Made by a program: the position numbers and the translations under genes. Of a stretch of 64,000 nucleotides of DNA, positions 56,322 through 64,000 are shown piece by piece (position 1 is the stretch's first letter; each line of letters begins with the position of its first letter). Below the pieces are notes generated by a model. That model was not told the origin of the DNA, made no database searches, and saw only the letters and a list, made by a program, of their open reading frames with translations. Source of the DNA: Seminavis robusta (taxonomy: Eukaryota > Bacillariophyta > Bacillariophyceae > Naviculales > Naviculaceae); assembly GCA_903772945.1 (NCBI GenBank), contig CAICTM010000168.1, forward strand, positions 38,058-102,057, given 5' to 3'.

Positions 56322-58550
56322 ATGCCGAAACTCGTCCACTTGATCTTGGCCACGGTGATTATTCATCTCCTTCGCGGAGCAGAAAGCCGCAGCGTCCCAC
56401 GATACCTCCGTTCTCTGCAAAGAGATGATGGCACAATCATGTGCAAGATAAGGGTTGTTGCTGCCATGCTAGATTTCGAAAACGAGGAGTCGTCAACAAA
56501 CCACGAGGTTTTATGTGTGGAACCAAACGGTGCCAGAGGAGAAGCCTATGTCTATGTCATTGAGGGATCTGACTCTGTTTTGGTTGAATATGCGAACGAA
56601 CAAGTCAGCCTGACTCATGTGATTGTCGATGACCAACTCATGACGGTAAAAGTTGGCGAGAATGTGACAATCACAAGGCACTCAAGACACCGCAATCTGC
56701 AGGAATTACCGTACGCAATTGGCACTCGGACCGTCTTGGCCTTACGGGTATCATTCCTTGACACGGAGCCATCATATTCTGCAGAGTTCTTGGGTCAGAC
56801 ATTGTTTGGAGCCGACAATGGAACCATAACAATGCAAAGTCAATTCGAGGCTTGCTCGTTTGGAAAGCTGCAGTTGACACCTGCCCAAGACGAAGTGCAT
56901 TCAAATGGAGAATACACTATCGCCAATGGTGTGGCGGAAATCACTGTTCCACGAAACACCACCGAGGTTGGACTTACGCGATGGTACGCAGAACGGGCAG
57001 CACGAGCAGAAGCAGAGAGACTGTTCGGTGACCTTGAGCTAGCCTATGATCACGTGCTCTTCTGTATGCCCAATGGGATCCCCTACACAGATGATAGATC
57101 CTTCTGGGTGGCGTACGCCTATCTCAGTGCAGGTCTTTCATTCTACAACGACAACAATTGCCTCTATGTTAGCGTTGTATCCCATGAGCTTGGACACAAC
57201 TTTGGACTGGGGCATTCAAACTATGGTGGGCAATACGGCGACCGTTCAGGGACGATGGGCCTAGGGTACCCCCAAATCGGAGGACCCCGTCGATGCTTCA
57301 ATGCCGAAAAGAACTACTTGTTGGGTTGGTATTCAGATCGCGCTGTTGCCATCAATGTTTTGGAACAACAGCGGGCTTGGGGAGGGACCTTGGTTGCATT
57401 CCCGGACTACAACAAGGCAGACGTCGATGAGGTCGTTGTCATACGAATCGATGGCGCCCTCGACGGGAGGAACAATCCAAATCCGCACTATATTCACTTT
57501 AACCGTGCCAAAGGATTCCACAGCGAGACAAAAAGCTTTGCGAATCTCATTGTCACAGTCCAAGGATTTTCCGGCTATCGCGTTGGCGCCGTCGGAAGCT
57601 ACGTCGTGCCAGCTGATGGTGTCGGAGGGATCGCAATCGACACAGCAGAGCAAAGATACATTCCAGAGCCTGCAATCCAGCAACGCATTTTCAATTTTGC
57701 GAATAGCAACTTCGACCTGATCATAGAAGTGTGCTCACAGGAATATGGGGACAAGGATTCTGCAGATATATCAATACACATCGACGACGGGCGCCAACAA
57801 AGTGCCTGCCCCCAGGACGGACAACCACCTTCCACTGCCCCTTCACTATTTCCCAGTGTCAGCCCATCATCGAGGCCAACAACCTATTGCGAAGATTCAC
57901 AGGATGCATGGTTTGATGTTGTGGGATATGGCAATGTAAATTGTTTGTGGCTCAGCCACAATAGGCCTGTCCAGAATCAAATCTGTCGCGAGGGTCACCC
58001 GGCATATAGCATCTGCCCGGATACATGCCGCAAGTGCCACGATAACTGCGAAGACGACTACCAAGCAAATTTCTTCGTCAACAGAATCAGGGGAACACAG
58101 AACTGTAGATGGCTTAGCGTGAGGCCAGCCTGGCAAACGCTGCTCTGCGACGCCGATGCAGATCATCCAGCCAGAGGAGCGTGTGGAGAGACTTGCAATA
58201 GCTGTCCCCATCTCGAGATATCTCCGAACCACCTCTGCGAAGACGACGTGAATACAACCTTCTACGCCAACCATGTCCAAGGGTGGAAGAACTGTGCCTG
58301 GCTTGCTGGCACAAGCAACCCTGTGTGGAGATACCATCTTTGTCGACAGGAAGCCCCCAAACGGATTTGTGCCGAAACTTGTGGGGCTTGCCGTGACAAC
58401 TGCGACGACAGTGCCGAAACTTTTCACGTGGACCGACTGAGCGCGTCGCGTGACTGCTCGTGGCTTGCAGCTCGGCCAGGGTGGCACGCGGAGCTTTGTT
58501 CGGATGTTGTTGTCGCAGATCTCTGCAAGGAGACTTGTAACACTTGCTGA
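56322..58550 (+). CDS. Secreted gametolysin-type (M11) metalloprotease with four six-Cys modules
   Basis: M11 zinc proteases such as Chlamydomonas gametolysin degrade cell-wall or matrix glycoproteins. The 742-residue protein begins with a signal peptide (KLVHLILATVIIHLLRGAES), a pro-region (to about 130), then the catalytic domain. The zinc site is VVSHELGHNFGLGHSNYGG (HExxHxxGxxH; H288, H292, H298, base E289), and SGTMGLGYP supplies the Met-turn region; the sequence NAEKNYLLGWY follows as in gametolysin. After a Pro/Ser linker (PPSTAPSLFPSVSPSSRPT), four modules of about 50 residues each have six cysteines and the shared motif NCxWL, ending CxxTCxxC: about 521-570, 574-628, 634-686 and 690-740. 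They resemble ShK-type domains. Likely a matrix- or wall-acting protease, possibly used in mating or defence; substrate unknown. No intron. Converges with the kinase gene, 124 bp apart. Confidence 0.88.
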   Translation: MPKLVHLILATVIIHLLRGAESRSVPRYLRSLQRDDGTIMCKIRVVAAMLDFENEESSTNHEVLCVEPNGARGEAYVYVIEGSDSVLVEYANEQVSLTHVIVDDQLMTVKVGENVTITRHSRHRNLQELPYAIGTRTVLALRVSFLDTEPSYSAEFLGQTLFGADNGTITMQSQFEACSFGKLQLTPAQDEVHSNGEYTIANGVAEITVPRNTTEVGLTRWYAERAARAEAERLFGDLELAYDHVLFCMPNGIPYTDDRSFWVAYAYLSAGLSFYNDNNCLYVSVVSHELGHNFGLGHSNYGGQYGDRSGTMGLGYPQIGGPRRCFNAEKNYLLGWYSDRAVAINVLEQQRAWGGTLVAFPDYNKADVDEVVVIRIDGALDGRNNPNPHYIHFNRAKGFHSETKSFANLIVTVQGFSGYRVGAVGSYVVPADGVGGIAIDTAEQRYIPEPAIQQRIFNFANSNFDLIIEVCSQEYGDKDSADISIHIDDGRQQSACPQDGQPPSTAPSLFPSVSPSSRPTTYCEDSQDAWFDVVGYGNVNCLWLSHNRPVQNQICREGHPAYSICPDTCRKCHDNCEDDYQANFFVNRIRGTQNCRWLSVRPAWQTLLCDADADHPARGACGETCNSCPHLEISPNHLCEDDVNTTFYANHVQGWKNCAWLAGTSNPVWRYHLCRQEAPKRICAETCGACRDNCDDSAETFHVDRLSASRDCSWLAARPGWHAELCSDVVVADLCKETCNTC

Positions 58551-58674
58551 TTGTCGTCGTCACTTCGGTTGGTAAACAAAGTCCACGCAAACAAAATATT
58601 TTTATTTCCTGGTGTTCAGTAATTCATAGCCAAAAGACTTCCTCTTGGTATACCGTCAATGTGTAGACGTCGTT

Positions 58675-60556
58675 CTATATCACATGTTTCTTCTTGTTCT
58701 TCTTTACTTCTGTGTCTGTCTGTAAGTAGTGGTAAGCTTCCAATAGCGTATTTGAAACCTCCCTGGACGATGACCTTTCTTTGGGATCCTTCTTGAAGCA
58801 CATTTCCATTGCTTTGCGGAAGGCTGCAACCGCCGGGTCCTTGGACGTTGCAAACTCCTTTGGCAATGCAGGTGGAATTCCTTGCAAGACATCCTGTCTC
58901 ACTGCTTCCATACGATATGGCTTCATCTTGCCACGAGGTGAGTGTGTGGTAAGGATATGAAACAGAAGATTTCCCAGCGACCAAACGTCGACAGCTTCAG
59001 TCAGAGTCTGAGTAGCGTTCAATGAGACCTCCTCAGGAGCTCTCCACCAAGGCTCATGGAGCCTACTTTCAAAGCCACATGTTTGGTTGGTGCGGACATT
59101 CCATTTCAAAAAGTGAGCCACATTGAAGTCGTTGAGCTTTGGCATGCCTCCTTTCACAATTGCTACATTCCTGCATGCAAACGTAGATTGCTCTCAGTTA
59201 GATGCATGCAATGTGAGAAAACGAAGAGCTCCTGGCGTGACAAACTGTTACTGACCTTGGATTGATGTCATAGTGCGCCATGGTTGCATGATTACCGTCC
59301 GATGTAACCAAGTCGGCAGGCACCTCATGCAAATGAGCCACTCCTGTCGCCACACCAATAGCCAGTTTCAATTTCATTTGGTTGATCCGCGGGAAGTTTT
59401 TCCCTCTGAGCTGGCGGTCAAATTTCTCCAAACTACTCAGTTCAGGAATGCGGAAATTGGCATATTCGTTGAGTGCAGATTGGCCACAGTATCCGTACAC
59501 GTCTAGCACGAATTTCGAATGGCTGAGCCTCTCCATTGCAACGGCATCAATTCTATGCAATTCATAGAATTCGGCCGTGAAGTCCCGCTCAGGCCGAAGC
59601 ATCTTCAACACAAGTGTTTCACCCAAAGAATCCTTCTCGTCCTGAAATTGCTCAGGCAGTTGACGATCAAGTTTCCAGGCAGCCCGAAACCAGCCCTGTC
59701 CAAGGAACTTCAGTTGAGATTCATTCCAAGTCTGGTTTCTGATTGCCCCATGGCCAAGACTGCGACTGAAGACAGGTATATTGTTTGATGTGTTGGGATC
59801 TTGTTGAGTAACGTTTGTGGTAAGCCTATGCTTCTTTCCATTGCTATTTCCCTGGGCATTGATAATGGATGCTAGCATGTCCAGTTCATGCATAGCGTTG
59901 CAGTTAACCGGGAGAGATTTCTGCCATTCAGCCATGGGTACGCACTCTTGTGTACCCGTTTCTTCAGTTGTTTTTGAGATTCCATCTGATTCCACGGCGT
60001 CTTTGTCTTCTACGCCGCCATCCTCATCGTCTTGAGTAGTATTTGTCGTGTTCCTAACCTGGTTTTGAATTTGACGATCTTTTAAAGATAATTTTCCCAA
60101 AATGGTTTCTCCTGTATCCTCTTGGTTGTCTAGCAGTATTAACTTGGTCCGCCTCAATTCCATCCTGGGAGGTACATCGTAGTCAACAACTCTGGGAGGG
60201 AATTTTTCTGGTGTGTTGCCATAGGGAGCTCTTATCACTCTTGGCGGCTCAATTTCCGAGGGGATACGAGGCTTGTCATCGGGTAATGATTTTGTGGGAA
60301 GAGGCAGGTGGCTTGCAAACAGTTTGGGTTCTCCCTCTTGAACTGTGGAGGCATAGAGTCTGGTTTCGATGATGAGAAACAGAAGAGCAGCAATCGTGCA
60401 CCCTGCAAAGATGGTGGAAGGGGAAAAGAAGCTGCCGTGGGCATGGTTTCGTTTCTTGTTGCTGCCTTTGGGGGTATTGACGCTTGACTGGGGAACGAGT
60501 GGCCTTGTACTAATCGAGGATTTCCTGCTGCCTTCGCTGAAGGACCGCCGTTGCAT
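58675..60556 (-). CDS. Type II membrane protein kinase-like protein with HYD/DFN motifs (two exons)
   Basis: Exon 1 is 59256-60556 and exon 2 is 58675-59170, intron 85 bp (GTCAGT donor, TGCAG acceptor), giving 598 residues. The N-terminus is basic, then a membrane segment at about 48-66 (STIFAGCTIAALLFLII), so the C-terminal part should face the ER/Golgi lumen or outside. In agreement, several N-glycosylation sequons occur (NTT, NTT, NVT, NQT, NES, NQT, NAT). The kinase domain covers about 280-580: FLGQGWFRAAWKLD (glycine loop), ETLVLKML (VAIK lysine), HRIDAVAMERLSH (helix C glutamate), HYDINPRNVAI (catalytic loop, HYD for HRD), LNDFNVAHF (DFN for DFG), WWRAPEE and DVWSLGNLLFHIL. Catalytic Asp, Asn and the metal-binding Asp are kept, so it may be active. 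Substrates are unknown; diatom secretory kinases that act on silaffins are one precedent. The first ATG (60556) is used. Confidence 0.82.
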
Positions 60557-60841
60557 GGCCAAGGCAAAGACGATGAAAGCCTGTCAGATTTATAACTACC
60601 TATAGCAAATTAGAGCGTGAATACTCGATAAGAGCAAGAGGCTCTTCCACTTCAGTTTTGAAGTTGGTTGGACGCCAGTTCAGAGCGAAATGAAGAGCAC
60701 CGAAATAAGTTGGAAAAAATGAATCGAATCGAATCGAATCGAATCGAATCCAAATTTTTAATCGTTCTTATCCCCCCTACATTTCGGTACCGCATGTACC
60801 ACAGCGTAATGGTGCTTCCGTCGACTTTTAGTTAGGACTAC
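60557..60841. other. Upstream region of the kinase gene with a gaatc microsatellite
   Basis: Six perfect copies of gaatc lie at 60721-60750. The rest is ordinary sequence up to the retroelement end at about 60842. The kinase promoter should be here. No other element was seen. Confidence 0.5.
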
Positions 60842-61090
60842 GAGTCTTCCTCGACTCCCAGCCACCGCCTCAGCCGTCCGCACTCCGGATGACATGGGCA
60901 GTTCACTAGGACTATTTAGGGACGACTAAATACACCTGTGTGTGCAGTGTCGAAACGATAGTGCTAGAGTTTGGGAAACGGTGCTATCTAGTGCACCAAT
61001 CCAAAACCGTTGGGATCCAAAACCGTTGGAAGGTGCAATCTGGTGCACCTAGCCAAAACCGTTGGAAACCGACATTGAACTGAGTAGCCC
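60842..61090. repeat. Direct repeat, distal copy (candidate B2)
   Basis: 249 bp starting gagtcttcctcgactccc and ending aactgagtagccc. It matches 61269-61516 with only one substitution (ccaatcc versus ccaatac) and one single-base deletion that I can see. Inside are short internal repeats of ccaaaaccgttgg. Confidence 0.9.
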
Positions 61091-61268
61091 CTTAAAAGAA
61101 AAGGACGCCATTGTCCTCTTCGATTGGTGGCTACTAGCAATGTGAGGCTTGGATTGGCTCCTGCTGCGACTGTTCTCCTGATAACCCTAACCCTATCTAC
61201 GGTGACGTACCAGTCCAGGCAGGAGCAAATGTGCTTCCACATTGCTCTGCTTAGAGTCATGGCGATAG
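61091..61268. other. Spacer between the direct repeats (candidate A2)
   Basis: 178 bp of non-coding sequence between the two copies. In a split-direct-repeat element this block should have a partner at the opposite (5') end of the element, which would lie to the right of the window. Contains ctaaccctaacccta, a short run of a telomere-like heptamer. Confidence 0.5.
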
Positions 61269-61516
61269 GAGTCTTCCTCGACTCCCAGCCACCGCCTCAG
61301 CCGTCCGCACTCCGGATGACATGGGCAGTTCACTAGGACTATTTAGGGACGACTAAATACACCTGTGTGTGCAGTGTCGAAACGATAGTGCTAGAGTTTG
61401 GGAAACGGTGCTATCTAGTGCACCAATACAAAACCGTTGGGATCCAAAACCGTTGGAAGGTGCAATCTGGTGCACCTAGCCAAAACCGTGGAAACCGACA
61501 TTGAACTGAGTAGCCC
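61269..61516. repeat. Direct repeat, proximal copy (candidate B1)
   Basis: 248 bp, nearly identical to 60842-61090. It lies just downstream (minus strand) of the recombinase coding remains, separated by about 95 bp. The offset between copies is 427 bp. Confidence 0.9.
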
Positions 61517-61609
61517 ATGTCCAGCTGACGAAGCAGCGTGTCGTAGACACAGCTGCCGGAAGCCCATGTCAACTGAGTCAGCGGACGGCTGGAGTGGGAG
61601 AAAACCACC

Positions 61610-64000
61610 TACTCTAGAGGGGAAAACCCACGAAGGCAAAGCTTTGCACACGAAAGGGGAATATGCAAAGCTATTTGTTTAGACCACTGAATAGCAGTGG
61701 GGGGATGATTGCCAGCGAACGACATAAGGTCAGGCATAGAGTCGCCAGGACCGAATGTCTTCTGGCGCAGAATATCGGCGTGGCGACGAGCCAGGCCCAG
61801 TGTATTGCGCAAGTAATCCATAAAGGCGTTGGATTTCCAGCGCAGGAGCCATTGGATTTGGATCTCGTTATAACCGGCTTCGAAGAGAACACGCAAGCGC
61901 CCACTCGGAGAGAGTGGGAATCCAACGACGAAGTTTCGTCTTATCTTTGCTCGGGGAAAACCCAAACTGAGATGCAGCAATGGCACGCATAGACTTGAGG
62001 ATAGCCTGGGGATGAACTGAATGGACATGGCCATATCGATTGTAGACAAACACCGACAAAGGGGTTTTCACATCCTCAAGGCTTCGAAGACGGATAAAGC
62101 GCCGCAGGATTCGAAACATGGCGCAGACCATACAGAGGTGGGGGTACCCGAACAAAGCAACAAAGAGTCGCCACTGCCCATTTCTCCATTCTTCTGCTGG
62201 CGGAAGCACAGCCAAAGTTCAGCCACCATTGACACGTCAATGGGGTTGTCAGCAGTGCCAAGAATAGCGGCACCTTCCAGGATTGTGCCGTTGTAAAGCT
62301 TGACTTGGACGTCACCCAAGCAGAAAGCGTAAGGATCACCATAGATGTTCCGATAGGGAAAATCAGGATCAATGTGGGTCGATTCGGGCTGAGCCCACTC
62401 AACCTTTCGGAGTCCAGCGCGAAGAGCAACAACATACCAATCGGCCAAGACTTCGTCAATGTGGTCAGACCAAGGAGCTACCTTGGCTCGCGCAATAGCA
62501 TCGTACAACATTGGGAGCGTGAAAGCTTCGCGCCGCTGGATGGCCTTCTCATACTTGTCGATATTATCGTAAATCGATTTCAGATTGATGGCCCATGGAT
62601 TCCGAGAAATGAGAATCTTTGCGGTAGTCGCAAAAGGTTTGGGATGCCTTCAGGAGAAGGGACAGCTGCATTACGGATATAGGTTTTGATAGTACTCCCC
62701 TTGATGCGCCGACAATACAGACTGCCGTCGGACCAGAGATGCTCGGCATACATACACAAAGCCAGTTGGATGGCTTCGGGATCGGCGTCTTTGATCTCCA
62801 AAATTGGAGGGGAGATTGGGACTGGAGTGGTCCAGTCTAAATCATAAGCGAACCGATGAAATGCATTGGTGGGAACGAGCTGTCCCAGCTCGCTGGAAGA
62901 CTTGGTACCTCCATTGGAGATCTGGAGAATAGACTCCAAGAGAGGAGCTGTAGCAAGGCGGGACTTGGGCGGAAAGAATTCCAGCTTCGCATGAAGCTGA
63001 ACTTCTGGTACAGCTGCTCAGCCCGTTCAGATGAGAGAGGTCAAAATGGTGGGACGTGAGATAAAATCAGCCAGGATATTTTCAACGCCGGCAATATGCT
63101 GAGCAGTGATACTGATGCCAGATGTTCGCAACAATTCACAGTAAACCCAGCAAACGCTGACCCTGGGGGGACTTGGTGGTGGCACGATTCGCCCAAGAAA
63201 CAGACGACGTGTTGTCGGACCAAGACAACACCACCGGATTTCGGCCTCCCCATAAGGAAAACTAGCTTTCTCCTGGGGAGAGAGAGAACGGAGGGCAACG
63301 ATGGAGCCAGCCAGTTCCAGAATGATCGTCAAGAACTCCAACTGATTGATGTGGATGAAGTTGGGCGAAGAGGGTTCCAGCTTCAGGCATCGACGAACAC
63401 GGTCACTCCAAACAATGTCAAACCAGAACTTGAGTTGGGGGCTGTAACCACCAGCGCCATATATTCACTGGCATCGCCCCAGGCGAGTAGCGTGGGGGTC
63501 TCTGGGAATGATGGTTCCGATCTTGGCCTCAACGGAATAGGATCCGACTTCAAGTAATGGAGAATGTTGGACAAGGAACTGCGAAGGGACGAATCGACGT
63601 TTGGGTTCCTTTGTTGCGCCAAATCAGGAGGGCTTTCTCCGTGCCAAGATGTTTTTGACACGTTTCCAGAGAGCCTCAGGTAGCTCTGCATGCAAGTCGG
63701 CTGCTTCTGCTTCCAATTCGTTCCCAGGTTTCGCTGGGTGAAATAGAGGCGCTGCAACAAGGTACGCATCCGATTCTGGAGGGCAAAGAACACAAGGGCG
63801 TGCCCACACCACATAGCGTGTGTGGTTTTCCAAGACGCCTAGGAGCTCAGCACCCTCGAGCAATGAGAACCGATCCTTCTGTAGCCAATCCTCGAGGCGG
63901 GAAATGAGTTCAGTTTTCTTGTGCTCCAACATGGAGATAGACAATCGCCGAGTGTCCCAATGGCGGCCAACAATCTGGCGCAAATGGCCATGGAGGGGAT
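61610..64000 (-). pseudogene. Decayed RT / RNase H / tyrosine recombinase coding region
   Basis: Protein fragments are legible in successive frames but no frame spans them. RT connection: WDTRRLSISMLEHKKTELIS and ENHTRYVVWARP (about 63955-63780). RNase H: TLLAWGDASEY (about 63500), INQLEFLTIILELAGSIVAL (about 63345-63285), SWSDNTSSVSWANRATTKSP (about 63230-63170) and QHIAGVENILADFISRP (about 63105-63050). Recombinase: core-binding part LCMYAEHLWSDGSLYCRRI (about 62770-62710), VALRAGLRKVEWAQ (catalytic Arg, about 62435-62395), HSLRVGAC (HxxR, about 61920-61895) and LLRWKSNAFMDYLRN (Trp and Tyr, about 61850-61805). Switches of frame near 63410, 63240, 63155 and 61890, plus stops, show it is not functional in this copy. 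The RT catalytic YxDD region would lie beyond the right edge. Confidence 0.8.

Larger units (their letters stand above)
60842..64000 (-). mobile_element. Tyrosine-recombinase (DIRS/PAT-like) retroelement, 3' part, continuing past the edge
   Basis: Reading on the minus strand from the right edge leftward, the order is reverse transcriptase C-terminus, RNase H, tyrosine recombinase, then a repeat-spacer-repeat tail (61269-61516, 61091-61268, 60842-61090). That order and a tail of two direct repeats around a spacer fit the PAT/Ngaro-type elements, which have split direct repeats instead of LTRs. There is no integrase of the LTR-retrotransposon kind. The left boundary is set by the end of the repeat identity. 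The 5' part is beyond the window. The copy is decayed. Confidence 0.72.

Noticed and set aside
60842-61516. Interpretation of the two 249-bp repeats as LTRs
   Set aside because: They are only 427 bp apart with a non-coding spacer and lie on one side of the coding remains, so they cannot flank an LTR element; a split-direct-repeat tail fits better.
1-64000. tRNA genes, CRISPR arrays, bacterial operons or ribosome binding sites
   Set aside because: Intergenic regions were read for T-loop and A/B-box patterns and for spaced repeats; none was convincing, and the window is nuclear eukaryotic DNA.

Overview
The window looks like nuclear DNA from a diatom, most likely a pennate one. The evidence is: eukaryotic genes with few short GT-AG introns (about 76-240 bp); secreted or plastid-type leaders ending in A-T-A-F or V-T-A-F (the diatom signal-peptide/transit-peptide junction); a CP12-like protein; a gametolysin-type metalloprotease with six-cysteine modules; a lysine/serine-rich membrane protein of silaffin-like composition; and long, unrecognised low-complexity proteins. 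Species is not claimed. Start codons were chosen as the first sensible ATG. Exon joins were placed by GT-AG sites plus continuity of the protein family.

Layout. 1-15.9 kb is dense housekeeping: a partial gene at the left edge, SmD2 (759-1340), ribosomal protein S6 with a two-codon first exon (1992-2819), a membrane-anchored beta'-COP-like WD40 protein (3201-4514), a one-chain translin-TRAX protein (5022-6443), the TORC1 subunit Raptor (6479-11849), a plastid CP12-like protein with a poly-Q tail (12748-13569) and a membrane-anchored WLM metalloprotease (14622-15876). 15.9-17.8 kb is repeat DNA: two short-unit arrays, one split by a 464-bp TA-flanked inverted-repeat element. 17.8-28.5 kb holds a silaffin-like single-pass membrane protein, an ER-type J protein and the ribosome-quality-control ligase Listerin. 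28.5-42.3 kb is sparser: a possibly mitochondrial unknown protein, a solitary 5S rRNA gene, an ankyrin-like protein, serine dehydratase, a disordered protein and glutaryl-CoA dehydrogenase. 42.9-55.6 kb has two small membrane proteins, a giant 2332-residue repeat protein and two unknown proteins. 56.3-60.6 kb has an M11 metalloprotease and a membrane kinase that is probably lumenal. From 60.8 kb to the right edge lies the 3' half of a decayed tyrosine-recombinase retroelement on the minus strand.

How the genes relate. There are no operons; genes alternate strand and several pairs converge with 35-135 bp between stop codons. Functional themes recur: translation and its control (S6, Raptor, Listerin, 5S rRNA), small-RNA/tRNA-fragment processing (translin-TRAX), and the secretory pathway (the beta'-COP-like protein, J protein, M11 protease, membrane kinase, silaffin-like protein). 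Proximity alone does not show that they act together.

Most worth following up: the translin-TRAX fusion (a possible single-chain C3PO nuclease), the membrane-tethered beta'-COP propeller, the silaffin-like membrane protein and the DFN-motif secretory kinase, and the split-direct-repeat retroelement, which predicts a specific sequence just outside the window.
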